A stretch of DNA of 18,554 bases from CAYHHI01 sp964356335 (lineage in GTDB: Bacteria > Arandabacterota > Arandabacteria > Arandabacterales > Arandabacteraceae), in the NCBI GenBank assembly GCA_964356335.1, contig CAYHHI010000059.1, forward strand, positions 1-18,554, written 5' to 3'. This document shows positions 1 through 7,419 of this stretch, in pieces. Position numbers and translations under genes: made by a program. The notes below the pieces were generated by a model that was given only the letters and a program-made list of their open reading frames with translations, was not told the DNA's origin and did no database searches. The number at the start of each line of letters is the position of its first letter. Within the stretch, counting starts at the first letter, position 1.

Positions 1-1799
1 ATGGCAAGATAGCCATAGAGAAGGCCAGAGGAATAGGGAGGCACGCTTGTACCGTGCACGCACATCATGGGCATGGTACAGAAATCCAACTGGTCTCCTG
101 AGGTAACCCTTGGCAGATTCTTCCCGGCGAATACCACCCCACCCGTGATGTGCTTTGATAGAGGCCGCTCTGCCCGTGCAAACCACGCAAAGATGTTGGA
201 AGGTCTGTATTCAAGTCTCTTTCCAGCCTCGTCGCTTGCGCTGCCCACCCAATAGGAAAGTGAAGCCTCGACACCGCGGCACAGCACAAGCCTGCAGGAA
301 ATCTCAGACCCCTTCAGCCGTGCCTGCGCATTTGTAGACCTTACGGAATTGCAGGCCGCATCAGTGCGCCAAAGGATCATGTCATCGACGTGCCTATAGT
401 AGAGGCTCGCCGCGATTTCGAATGATCTCTTCTCAAGACGGGTGCCGACTTCAAAGCCTCGGGAGTGTTCGGTTTTGAGGTCGGGATTGCCGGCTTCGTG
501 AGGCCCGGTCCAGTAAAGGTCATTGAAGCTGGGGTACATGAAGCTCCTGTCGGACTTTGAGAAGAAAGACATGCCGGCTCCCGCGAAATACCAGAGCGCA
601 ACCTGAGGAGCTGCCTCCAGGCTGAACTGTGAGTTCTTCTCAAGTCTCAGGGTCCCGCTTAACCTCAGGGGCCCCCGCCTCACCTCTTCCTGAAAAGATC
701 CATACACGTCGCCTGCAGCTATCTTACCAACAGAACTGCTCTTCGTATCCCTCATCTCGAAGCCCAGGCCGAGAGACGATGCTCTGCGATCACCGGATCG
801 TCGAACGACCTCCAACTGACCTCCGGTGAGATTGCCATCGTGCCTGTAAGGATAACCTCCTGAGACATACGTTTGATGCGAATTAGAGTGGTAGTAGTTG
901 ACGGCAAATCCATTGTCGTTGAGGCCAGTAAGCGAAAGTTTAACGAATTTCCGCCTGTCTTCTTGTACGCCTGGATAACAACCCGGTATCTCGATCCTCC
1001 CTGTGTGCCTGAAGGCCACGGCATCAAATCTCGCCAGGCCTCTTATATCGTGCGAGAATTTGCCATAGAACTTCTCACCCTTGTAGGCACTGTTCTCTAT
1101 CCATCCCCCTGACTTCAAGTAATCATACGCGCCGAGAAAGCCGAGCCTGCCTGCCAGGGAACGCCTGAGCGTAAGACCGATCGCTCTGGAGGCGAAACTC
1201 CCTCTCCATGCCGTGATCTCGCTTGAGGGTATCTCAGGCATGGCATCCATCGAGACAATGTTCAGGGCACCACCTACTGCACCCGAGCCATAGATGGATG
1301 ATGCCCCGCCCTTGATGGCCTCGACTCGTGCCGTCCCTGACATGGGTAGCCAATTGAGATCGATGACACCAATCTGCGGATCTGCAATCGGGACTCCGTC
1401 AAGCAAGTAGATCACCTCATTCGAACTTCCACCCCTCAGACTCATTGTCTGGAGAGACCCATAGGAGCCGTAGCGCATAAGGCCAATCCCCGAATCAGTG
1501 GTGAGCGCTTCCGTAACCGTTGACGAGGAGAGCTCCCGCAGCCGCTCTCGCGAGGCCACCGTGACATTGCTGAAGTAGAGAGGTTGGCTTGAAGGCAAGC
1601 GGCTCGCAGTGACAAGGATCTCCTGGAGTCTGTAAACCTGAAGTGATTCCTTAACAGCTTGAGTACTCGCGGAGACACTGTCAGCACGGATTTCATCTTG
1701 AGCGAGGCAAGGGCCCGTGGCCATTGAACCCAGCCATGCCGCGATGATCAGTAGCGCCGACCAATTCTTGACATCCAGTTTCACCGCATCTGCTATCAT
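1..1799 (-). CDS. btuB: TonB-dependent receptor, BtuB-like (3' end outside window)
   Basis: This is an outer-membrane TonB-dependent active transporter, probably for cobalamin or another corrinoid. I translated it from the ATG at 1799 to base 1 and found about 599 codons with no stop, so the C-terminus lies beyond the left edge. Residues 1-33 look like a signal peptide ending near CLA/QD. The plug follows at about 55-185, opening with LQEILVTASRLP and containing SLRGGSSNEVIYLLDGVPI and GGASSIYGSGAVGGALNIVS. The beta-barrel has the family motifs YPSFNDLY (about residue 420) and AGNPDLKTEHS. The size already matches BtuB (about 600 residues), so only the last strands should be missing. The start has GGGAGG six bases upstream and overlaps the stop of the ECF S-component gene as ATGA, which implies translational coupling. 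The B12 riboswitch ahead of the pair is the main reason for choosing cobalamin; other TonB substrates are possible from the protein alone. Confidence 0.88.
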   Translation of the reverse strand, partial: MIADAVKLDVKNWSALLIIAAWLGSMATGPCLAQDEIRADSVSASTQAVKESLQVYRLQEILVTASRLPSSQPLYFSNVTVASRERLRELSSSTVTEALTTDSGIGLMRYGSYGSLQTMSLRGGSSNEVIYLLDGVPIADPQIGVIDLNWLPMSGTARVEAIKGGASSIYGSGAVGGALNIVSMDAMPEIPSSEITAWRGSFASRAIGLTLRRSLAGRLGFLGAYDYLKSGGWIENSAYKGEKFYGKFSHDIRGLARFDAVAFRHTGRIEIPGCYPGVQEDRRKFVKLSLTGLNDNGFAVNYYHSNSHQTYVSGGYPYRHDGNLTGGQLEVVRRSGDRRASSLGLGFEMRDTKSSSVGKIAAGDVYGSFQEEVRRGPLRLSGTLRLEKNSQFSLEAAPQVALWYFAGAGMSFFSKSDRSFMYPSFNDLYWTGPHEAGNPDLKTEHSRGFEVGTRLEKRSFEIAASLYYRHVDDMILWRTDAACNSVRSTNAQARLKGSEISCRLVLCRGVEASLSYWVGSASDEAGKRLEYRPSNIFAWFARAERPLSKHITGGVVFAGKNLPRVTSGDQLDFCTMPMMCVHGTSVPPYSSGLLYGYLA

Positions 1800-2332
1800 T
1801 TCCTGCCTCCCAGGCGCCTTGCTCCCAGTTTGAGCCAGCGCTTTCGCACCACGAGGGCAGCAACTGCCCCAAAGATCATGGTATTCGTCACAATGTGAAT
1901 TGCCGCAAATGGTATCCCGGCAAGCATGACTACGAGCGGGTCCCGCGATTTTCCGATCGAAACGGCTACACCATAGTTGGTAAGGGCATCATAGTAGAAG
2001 GTTAGCACCGCACCTGACCCCATTGCCCAGAGCTCGAGCCTGGTTTTGCCAGATCCTGTTTTCCGCAGCAGGTGCCCTGAGCATCCAATCACGCCCATGG
2101 CCACGACCTGAGCAGCAAGCACGGGGGGAGGGGCGGGACCCAAGGGATTGAGCAGGGAGAGGAGCAGCATCGAAATACCCCCGACCATCGCTCCACTGCC
2201 CCACCCAGTAAGGTATCCCGAGAAGAAGCAGACTGCGGATATGCCTTCGACATTGGGGACCGGCGCGAGCAAGATTCCCACGGCGACAGCCAGGGCGATG
2301 AGGATTGCTTTAGTGCCTATGCTCCTTCCCAT
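1796..2332 (-). CDS. ECF transporter S component, B12-regulated
   Basis: This is a 178-residue, strongly hydrophobic integral membrane protein with about five or six predicted helices: near 9-26, a long hydrophobic stretch over 31-62, then 75-95, 103-120, 129-150 and 152-163. The length, the early APVPNVEGISAV motif (PNVE after helix 1) and the small-residue-rich helices fit the substrate-binding S components of energy-coupling factor transporters. The cobalamin riboswitch upstream and the BtuB-like receptor downstream suggest a corrinoid, alpha-ribazole or other B12-precursor substrate, as for CbrT or CblT; which of these is inference. It is not CbiM-like, since the MHIPDG start is absent. 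No EcfA or EcfT gene is in the window, so a shared energising module elsewhere is expected. The ATG sits directly after the terminator T-run and has no good Shine-Dalgarno. AAGGAG occurs just inside the gene at codons 2-4, so the start is less certain than for its neighbours. Confidence 0.75.
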   Translation of the reverse strand: MGRSIGTKAILIALAVAVGILLAPVPNVEGISAVCFFSGYLTGWGSGAMVGGISMLLLSLLNPLGPAPPPVLAAQVVAMGVIGCSGHLLRKTGSGKTRLELWAMGSGAVLTFYYDALTNYGVAVSIGKSRDPLVVMLAGIPFAAIHIVTNTMIFGAVAALVVRKRWLKLGARRLGGRK

Positions 2333-2365
2333 ACAAAAAGCCCAGCCGTGTCGAAAAAGGCTGGG
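2333..2365 (-). terminator. Intrinsic terminator of the cobalamin riboswitch
   Basis: On the minus strand a perfect 7-bp stem, CCCAGCC (2365-2359) with GGCTGGG (2347-2341), encloses an 11-base loop and is followed at once by CTTTTTGT. It lies between the riboswitch aptamer and the first codon of the ECF S-component gene. This is where a transcription-terminating expression platform should be. With B12 bound, termination here would shut off both transporter genes. Confidence 0.88.
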
Positions 2366-2404
2366 TACTCGGCGTCACCTCCCCTCGAAGGTAGTGAGCA
2401 ACAT

Positions 2405-2554
2405 GTGTGGGCAGGTCTCCTGGCTATCGGGTCATCCTACTCCCCGCGCCTTCCCGGGCTCTCACCCAGTGGCACTTGCGGGTTTCGTCGCCGACTACAG
2501 TGGCGGGGCCGCGCTCAAGAACTTCCCTTTTTAAGCCCTCTACGGCACCCACAC
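2405..2554 (-). ncRNA. Cobalamin (B12) riboswitch
   Basis: Read on the minus strand, this segment has the conserved parts of the cobalamin aptamer in order. The closing stem P1 pairs GTGTGGG (2554-2548) with CCCACAC (2411-2405). Next come a TTAAAAAGGGAA element, then GCGGCCCCGCCACTGTA, then GTGCCACTGGGTGAGAGCC, then the hallmark 3' B12 box GCCAGGAGACCTGCC. The length of about 150 bases is typical of a compact class. An intrinsic terminator follows about 40 bases downstream, so control is probably by premature termination. The controlled genes are the ECF S component and the TonB receptor. Confidence 0.95.
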
Positions 2555-2570
2555 TTCTTGTTTCCAAACA

Positions 2571-2599
2571 CTATTACAATAGGTAAGGGACATTGTCAA
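2571..2599 (-). promoter_or_regulatory. Promoter of the B12-uptake operon
   Basis: A perfect -35 TTGACA (2599-2594) is followed after exactly 17 bases by TAATAG (2576-2571), which matches the -10 consensus only moderately. Transcription would begin near 2564, about 10 bases before riboswitch stem P1. This is the right place for the riboswitch leader promoter. Confidence 0.6.
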
Positions 2600-2614
2600 T
2601 GGTTTTGGTGGTAA

Positions 2615-2644
2615 GGGCGCGATACACCTAGTACGATCGCGCCC
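2615..2644 (-). repeat. Inverted repeat across the stop codon of the PHP gene
   Basis: A 9-bp perfect inverted repeat, GGGCGCGAT (2615-2623) and ATCGCGCCC (2636-2644), encloses 12 bases that contain the TAG stop of the PHP gene (2630-2628). No T-run follows in the direction of transcription. It is therefore a poor intrinsic terminator, but it may protect the 3' end or act as a weak terminator just before the B12 operon promoter. Confidence 0.6.
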
Positions 2645-3458
2645 TCTTCAGGTCTTCGACGGTGGAGTGTGGAACAGTGCAAGTACCCAGAAGAGGGGTA
2701 CCATTTCGTCTGCCGTGGCTGTCGGAGCCTCCTGTGGCAACAAGGCCCAGCTTGTCGGCCATCCTCTGGTAGTGGGCCAGGTGCTTCTCCCCGTGCTTGG
2801 GATGATAGACCTCAATCGCTCTCATACCGCATGACATGAACTCGGTGACAAGATCATCTCGCCTTAACGTGCCCGGATGGGCGATCGCACCGACACCACC
2901 GGCCTCATCGATCAGCTGGAAGGCTAGATGCGGCTTCAGGTGATACTTGGGCACATATGCGGGGGATTCGAATCCGATGTACTTCCTGAAAGCCTCTTCA
3001 TATGATTCGACGTACCCGCTTCTCACAAGAGCTTCCGCTATGTGAGGCCTCCCAACGGCGCCGCCGGCAGCAATCTCAAGAACCGAATCCGGGTTGACGT
3101 CAACGCCCATCCCCTTCAGGCGCTCAACAATTTCTATCCCCCGCTTGAGGCGCGTGTCCGCAAAAAGCTTCAGGTAGCTCAAGAGGTTTTCGTTCCGGAC
3201 ATCTATCATATAACCGAGTACGTGGACGTCGGTCTTACCGTCGAAAGTGCTGAGTTCGACCCCGGGCACAACCTCGAACCCACTTGATCCGGCAGTCTCG
3301 ATCCCGATCTCGACACCTCCGATGGCGTCATGATCAGTTATCGCCACCGCCGCAAGCCCCATATTCCGGGCTTCAAGGACGATCTCCTCAGGCGTCATAT
3401 CGCCGTCGGAAAAACGAGTGTGAACATGGAGATCAGCGTTACCGTCTGCAGGTTTCAT
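2628..3458 (-). CDS. PHP-domain metal-dependent phosphoesterase (YciV/RNase AM-like)
   Basis: This is a 276-residue PHP-superfamily hydrolase with the full metal-ligand set visible. LHVHTRFSDG gives His11, His13 and Asp18. ITDHDAIGG gives His43. GVELS gives Glu68, with His79 in DVHVLGY. GRPHIA gives His139, AIAHPG gives His194, and GGSDSHG gives Asp246 and His248. The length and motif order fit the YciV group, whose studied members cleave 3',5'-nucleoside bisphosphates or trim RNA 5' ends (TrpH/RNase AM). The substrate cannot be read from sequence. Histidinol-phosphate phosphatase is a PHP alternative worth noting beside hut genes, but the motifs look more YciV-like. The ATG overlaps the stop of the TPR gene as ATGA. 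It is the last gene of the thiC-hut transcription unit. Confidence 0.85.
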   Translation of the reverse strand: MKPADGNADLHVHTRFSDGDMTPEEIVLEARNMGLAAVAITDHDAIGGVEIGIETAGSSGFEVVPGVELSTFDGKTDVHVLGYMIDVRNENLLSYLKLFADTRLKRGIEIVERLKGMGVDVNPDSVLEIAAGGAVGRPHIAEALVRSGYVESYEEAFRKYIGFESPAYVPKYHLKPHLAFQLIDEAGGVGAIAHPGTLRRDDLVTEFMSCGMRAIEVYHPKHGEKHLAHYQRMADKLGLVATGGSDSHGRRNGTPLLGTCTVPHSTVEDLKRARSY

Positions 3459-4573
3459 GTCTTCCCGCTCAGTTCTTCCAGCCGCATCCTTGCGTCCCGG
3501 AAACTCGGATCGGTGCGACAGATCACTTGATAATGCTGGGTTGCCTGGTCCAGCTCGCCAAGCTTCTCATACGCCATCGCGAGATTGTATCTTAGACCCA
3601 GATACTCGGTTTCAGAGTGGCCTTCTATTTCGAGCCCGGCCTTAAGCTCCTCGATGGCAAGCTCGACGTCATTCCTTTTTATGAAGCATCTCCCAACCAT
3701 CTCGATGCTCTTGAGTCTGAGCTCGGGATCTTTCTGGGCCACCCCGAACTCGGCCAGGGCCTCGGCATACAACTCCATATCGAGATATGCCATTCCCAGG
3801 TCATAATGGCTGTGGTAGTCTTCCTCACCGATTGCCTTCTGGACCTCTTCTCTGAAGCTCCTCAAGACCTCATCGATCTTGAGGGGCACGTGGTGGGCAA
3901 GGCCGATCCGCTTATGCACGATTTCTACCCTGTCGGTACCTTCCCCTTCGACACTGACCTCCCCGGTCGCCTCATGCCCTGCACCCTTGATCTCTTGTGC
4001 CTTTGCCTTCAGGGCCGCTGCCTTGTCGTGATCCGCCTTATGTTCGTATATCTCACTTGCCGCAATGAATTCACTTCTTGCCTCGTCCATAAGCCCTATA
4101 TTCAGATAGACCTCGGCGAGCTGCTCTCTCACTTTGACTCTTCCCGGGGCTGCTTCGATCACCTGCCTGAGCATCTCTGCGGCTTTGACGAGGTCGCCCT
4201 GGCTTATCAGGCTCTCCGCATACTCGAGGAAGTAGCCGGCCGACTCACTGACAAAGCCTTGATCAAGATGCAGCTCCCCCATCAGGCGGTTTGTCTCAAG
4301 ATGATCTGGATCAAGCCTTATCATCTTGCGGCAGACGGCGATGGCATTACTGAAAAGGCCTTCCTTCCTGTACGCGTTTACAGCTTCGTGGAATCGGCAA
4401 AAAGCCTCTTCCTTCTCACCTTTCTTGTGGTAAACGTCGCCCATGAGATTGAAGATATTGGGATCTATGGCGTCCCCTCTTATCAGCTTGCCGTATTCCT
4501 CGAGAGCTCGTTCGAGGTCGCCATCCTGTACGTACTCATGAGCACGCTTTCTTATTTCGAGAATCTCAGACAA
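3455..4573 (-). CDS. Tetratricopeptide-repeat protein
   Basis: This is a 372-residue protein built of TPR helical hairpins, with recurring signatures such as NLMGDVYHKKGEKEEA, NRLMGELHLDQG, EQLAEVYLNIGLMDEA, YDLGMAYLDMELYAEA and YNLAMAYEKLGELDQA. Roughly five repeats fill residues 1-190. A charged linker without repeats follows at about 195-245, and three or more repeats fill 250-365. No signal peptide or membrane segment is seen, so it is probably a cytoplasmic scaffold. The start is TTG, supported by GGGAG seven bases upstream. It lies 11 bases after ftcD and overlaps the PHP gene by four bases. Nothing in it indicates a catalytic role, and its link to histidine breakdown is unexplained. 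Confidence 0.85.
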   Translation of the reverse strand: MSEILEIRKRAHEYVQDGDLERALEEYGKLIRGDAIDPNIFNLMGDVYHKKGEKEEAFCRFHEAVNAYRKEGLFSNAIAVCRKMIRLDPDHLETNRLMGELHLDQGFVSESAGYFLEYAESLISQGDLVKAAEMLRQVIEAAPGRVKVREQLAEVYLNIGLMDEARSEFIAASEIYEHKADHDKAAALKAKAQEIKGAGHEATGEVSVEGEGTDRVEIVHKRIGLAHHVPLKIDEVLRSFREEVQKAIGEEDYHSHYDLGMAYLDMELYAEALAEFGVAQKDPELRLKSIEMVGRCFIKRNDVELAIEELKAGLEIEGHSETEYLGLRYNLAMAYEKLGELDQATQHYQVICRTDPSFRDARMRLEELSGKT

Positions 4574-4580
4574 TCTCTAG

Positions 4581-4585
4581 CTCCC
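4581..4585 (-). promoter_or_regulatory. Shine-Dalgarno deciding a TTG start (TPR gene)
   Basis: GGGAG ends seven bases before the TTG at 4573 and touches the ftcD stop codon. No ATG or GTG near it gives a better fit, so TTG is taken as the start. Confidence 0.7.
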
Positions 4586-6138
4586 TAAGCGACCGCCTGC
4601 GTCAGTGTCGACTTGACGTGAGAAAGGATCGGCGTGACGCCGGCGACTAGATTTTCAAGATCTCTCAAGACCCGTTCCTTTCTCGAGGTCCGGAACTCGG
4701 CATCCTCTATCGATGAGAGGTTAATCAAGACGTTTAAGGCCGCCCCTTCTGCGCAAGCCATGCACATGAGAGATGCAACACCCGCATCAGAAAGCGAAGA
4801 TTGATTGCCCCGCTTGGCAACCGCATCTATAAGTGGCACCACATCCCTGCATTCCTCGAGCACGCTCAAGGGCACTTCAGCCGCCTGTTTGAAGGCTTCC
4901 TGCATGGCTTGGTGTCTCGCCGCCTTCTCGGCTTCGTTCAGGCGCGGCATCTTCATAGCCTTTATCACCCTGTCGAAGGCTTGAGAATCCTCGGTGACCT
5001 TGGCCTTGAGAGCATCCATAACCTTGCGCGCATCAGCCCGCACTTTTTCCATCTCCCCGGCAACGTCCCTGTACTTCTTGCTCGCAAGCGTGAGCTGCGA
5101 CACCATGCCTGCAAGGGCCGCAGCCAGGCTTCCCGCAAGAGCCGCAACGCTCCCCCCTCCTGGCGTGGGCGTGCTCTCATACACGGAGTCCACAAAAGAC
5201 GGCCATCCTCCAGACGCAGCAGCCTGGGCTTGCGCCATCTTCTCCTGGAGCCTCGTCTCGAGGATCTGGGCAGCGGTGAAGTTCTCCAGTCTCAAGAAGT
5301 AGCCGGCTGCATCTACCAGGGCCTGTAAGGGTACCAGCCCCACGATCTCGCTGCCGATCACATTGACACCGTACCTCACCGCCTCAAGGCGAACCAGCTC
5401 AAAGGCCCTATGAATTGGAGTCTTCTCGTAATTTACAAGATTCATCGAAACCTGAGCGATCCCCCGTTCCTTTATCTCGAAGCCCAAGGCCTTAGCGTAG
5501 CGGAGGCCTCCGCTTCTCCCTCTCACGGCTCTTGCTATCTTCTTTGCGATGGCGATATCATCAGTGCCCAGATTAACATTGAAGGCCACGAGCGGCATTC
5601 TTGCGCCTACGGCCGTGGCGCCCGCAGTGGGATGTATCCTAGGCTCTCCAAAATCGGGCCGCCGGTCAGGGTTGTTCCCGATCTCGACCGAGAGCCCTTC
5701 GAACTCACCCTTCCTCACCTGAGCAAGGTCCTCCCTATCAGGCCGGGCAGCAGCGGACTCATATAGATAAACCGGGATATGGTATTGGCCCGCGATCTTC
5801 TCTCCCACACGCCTTGCTATCTCAACGCACTCGGCCATCGTGACACCCGAGATCGGGACAAACGGAACAACGTCCGTCGCTCCCATTCGCGGATGTTCTC
5901 CTTTATGATGCCTCAGATCTATTAGTTCGGCTGCTTTGCCTACTGCCTTGAGAGCCGCTTCCTCCACCGACAGAGGAGTTCCTATGAAGGTCACGACACA
6001 CCTGTTGTGATCGGCATCCATCTCGACATCCAGGACGAGAGTCTCTCGGACGCTTGCTATCTCCGCGACGATGGCCTCCACCACATGCTTTCGCCTTCCC
6101 TCGCTGAAGTTAGGCACACATTGCACTATCTTCCTCAT
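4585..6138 (-). CDS. ftcD: Bifunctional glutamate formimidoyltransferase / formimidoyl-THF cyclodeaminase
   Basis: This 517-residue fusion enzyme moves the formimino group from N-formimino-L-glutamate to tetrahydrofolate, then cyclises it to 5,10-methenyl-THF with loss of ammonia. It is the last step of this histidine-degradation branch. The transferase domain (about 1-300) opens with CVPNFSEGR and has DADHNR and HHKGEHPRMGATD, where His82 matches the catalytic His of the mammalian enzyme. The RIHPTAGATAVGAR segment follows. The cyclodeaminase domain (about 312-517) has TPTPGGGSVAALAGSLAAA and later GNQSSLSDAGVASL. The length is close to mammalian FTCD (about 540), so both domains appear complete. 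TAAGGAGG lies seven bases before the ATG, and the start overlaps the hutI stop by one base (TGATG). Confidence 0.95.
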   Translation of the reverse strand: MRKIVQCVPNFSEGRRKHVVEAIVAEIASVRETLVLDVEMDADHNRCVVTFIGTPLSVEEAALKAVGKAAELIDLRHHKGEHPRMGATDVVPFVPISGVTMAECVEIARRVGEKIAGQYHIPVYLYESAAARPDREDLAQVRKGEFEGLSVEIGNNPDRRPDFGEPRIHPTAGATAVGARMPLVAFNVNLGTDDIAIAKKIARAVRGRSGGLRYAKALGFEIKERGIAQVSMNLVNYEKTPIHRAFELVRLEAVRYGVNVIGSEIVGLVPLQALVDAAGYFLRLENFTAAQILETRLQEKMAQAQAAASGGWPSFVDSVYESTPTPGGGSVAALAGSLAAALAGMVSQLTLASKKYRDVAGEMEKVRADARKVMDALKAKVTEDSQAFDRVIKAMKMPRLNEAEKAARHQAMQEAFKQAAEVPLSVLEECRDVVPLIDAVAKRGNQSSLSDAGVASLMCMACAEGAALNVLINLSSIEDAEFRTSRKERVLRDLENLVAGVTPILSHVKSTLTQAVA

Positions 6139-7415
6139 CAGGCATCCTCCTTAGGATCTCTCATATAGACTTCTCGTCCTTTCTTGATCACCATTTTAGC
6201 GGTTGCGCCACCCAAGTGATAGGGAATATATCGAAAGTCAGGGATGTCGAACAGGACAATGTCAGCCTGCCTGCCAGGTGTGAGGCGTCCGATCTTGCTT
6301 TCCCGGCCCAGAGCCTTGGCACCGCCTGAGGTCACGGCGAGGATTGCCTCGGCCGGCGTCATCTTCATGAAGGAGCACGCCAGGCTCGAAACAATCGGAA
6401 GCGAATGGACCATGGAACTGCCGGGATTGAAATCTGTGGCAAGCGCGACCTCAAGACCCATCCCGAGCATCTTCCTCGCATCTGCAAACTGGAGATTGCC
6501 AAGGCCGACGCTCGCGCCGGGAAGAAGAACTGCAACCGTGCCTGCCTCTTTCATGGCCTCGAGACCTTCTTCCGATGCATGAACCAGGTGCTCCGCGCTT
6601 ATCGCGCCGACTTCGCCTGCAACCTCAGCCCCACCGGAGGTCACGAATTCATCGGCGTGAAGCTTGGGCCTCATGCCCCAGTCCCTCGCACACAGCAGAA
6701 TCCGCTTTGATTCTTGGGCGCTGAAGACCCCCCTCTCACAGAAGACGTCACAGAACTCGGCCAACCCTGTCTCGCCTACCGCGGGTATCATATCCTGAAT
6801 GAGAAGGTCAACATAGCTGCTCCTGTCGCCACGGAATTCATCGGGAATCTCATGAGCACCGAGAAATGTGGGCACAATATCCGCTTCGGCCTCCCGGGCA
6901 ATCTGCCGTATCGCTCGGAGCATCTTGAGCTCAGCCTCGACGCTCAGTCCATAGCCGCTCTTTATCTCAACCGTCGTGGTTCCCCATCTCAACATCGCAT
7001 CTGTATGGGCCAGGCCAGCCCGGACCAGTTCCTCTTCTGAGGCCTGCCTCACCGTCCGAACAGTCGATCTTATACCCCCGCCGCTGGTGGCTATTTCCAT
7101 GTAGCTTCTCCCCTTGAGCCGCATCTCATACTCTTTCTCTCTTGTTCCCACGAAGAGGGCATGCGTATGAGAGTCGACGAGACCGGGCAGAACTACAAGC
7201 CCTCCGCCATCTACGACCCTGGAGGCCATGAGCCCGGAGGCAGTGAAGTCGCGTTGGCTCCCCACCCACTTTATCTCGCCTGCGGATACAGCGATGCAGG
7301 CATCGTCGACGAGGCCGATCGCTCGACCTTCCTCATCCTGGGAATCGAACAACTCCGGCTCACAGGTCACAAGCTGGGAAATGTTCTCTATGGAGAAATC
7401 GTAAGGAGAAGGCAA
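6138..7415 (-). CDS. hutI: Imidazolonepropionase
   Basis: This amidohydrolase-superfamily enzyme opens 4-imidazolone-5-propionate to N-formimino-L-glutamate, the third step of histidine breakdown. Numbered from the TTG at 7415 it has 425 residues, as expected for HutI. LPGLVDSHTHALFVG gives the metal ligands His83 and His85. FLGAHEIPDEF gives His188, KLHADEF gives His253, and LATDFNPGS gives Asp328. The frame is open further upstream to an ATG at 7508, but that would overlap the end of hutU and add 31 unconserved residues. The TTG has GGAG seven bases upstream and starts four bases after the hutU stop, so the shorter form is preferred. The N-terminus then reads straight into ENISQLVT, as in typical HutI proteins. 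Confidence 0.95.
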   Translation of the reverse strand: MPSPYDFSIENISQLVTCEPELFDSQDEEGRAIGLVDDACIAVSAGEIKWVGSQRDFTASGLMASRVVDGGGLVVLPGLVDSHTHALFVGTREKEYEMRLKGRSYMEIATSGGGIRSTVRTVRQASEEELVRAGLAHTDAMLRWGTTTVEIKSGYGLSVEAELKMLRAIRQIAREAEADIVPTFLGAHEIPDEFRGDRSSYVDLLIQDMIPAVGETGLAEFCDVFCERGVFSAQESKRILLCARDWGMRPKLHADEFVTSGGAEVAGEVGAISAEHLVHASEEGLEAMKEAGTVAVLLPGASVGLGNLQFADARKMLGMGLEVALATDFNPGSSMVHSLPIVSSLACSFMKMTPAEAILAVTSGGAKALGRESKIGRLTPGRQADIVLFDIPDFRYIPYHLGGATAKMVIKKGREVYMRDPKEDA

Positions 7416-7419
7416 TTTC

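Noticed and set aside
1442..1696. An 84-codon minus-strand frame within the receptor gene
   Set aside because: It is out of frame with the signal peptide and plug motifs of the TonB receptor, which read continuously from 1799 to the edge.
2148..2534. A 128-codon plus-strand frame across the riboswitch
   Set aside because: It runs antisense to a clear cobalamin aptamer and to the ECF gene, and shows no protein-like pattern.
3617..4588. A 323-codon open frame on the plus strand opposite the TPR gene
   Set aside because: It mirrors the TPR gene almost exactly, has no recognisable domain, and is explained by codon bias of the coding strand. All other genes run the other way.
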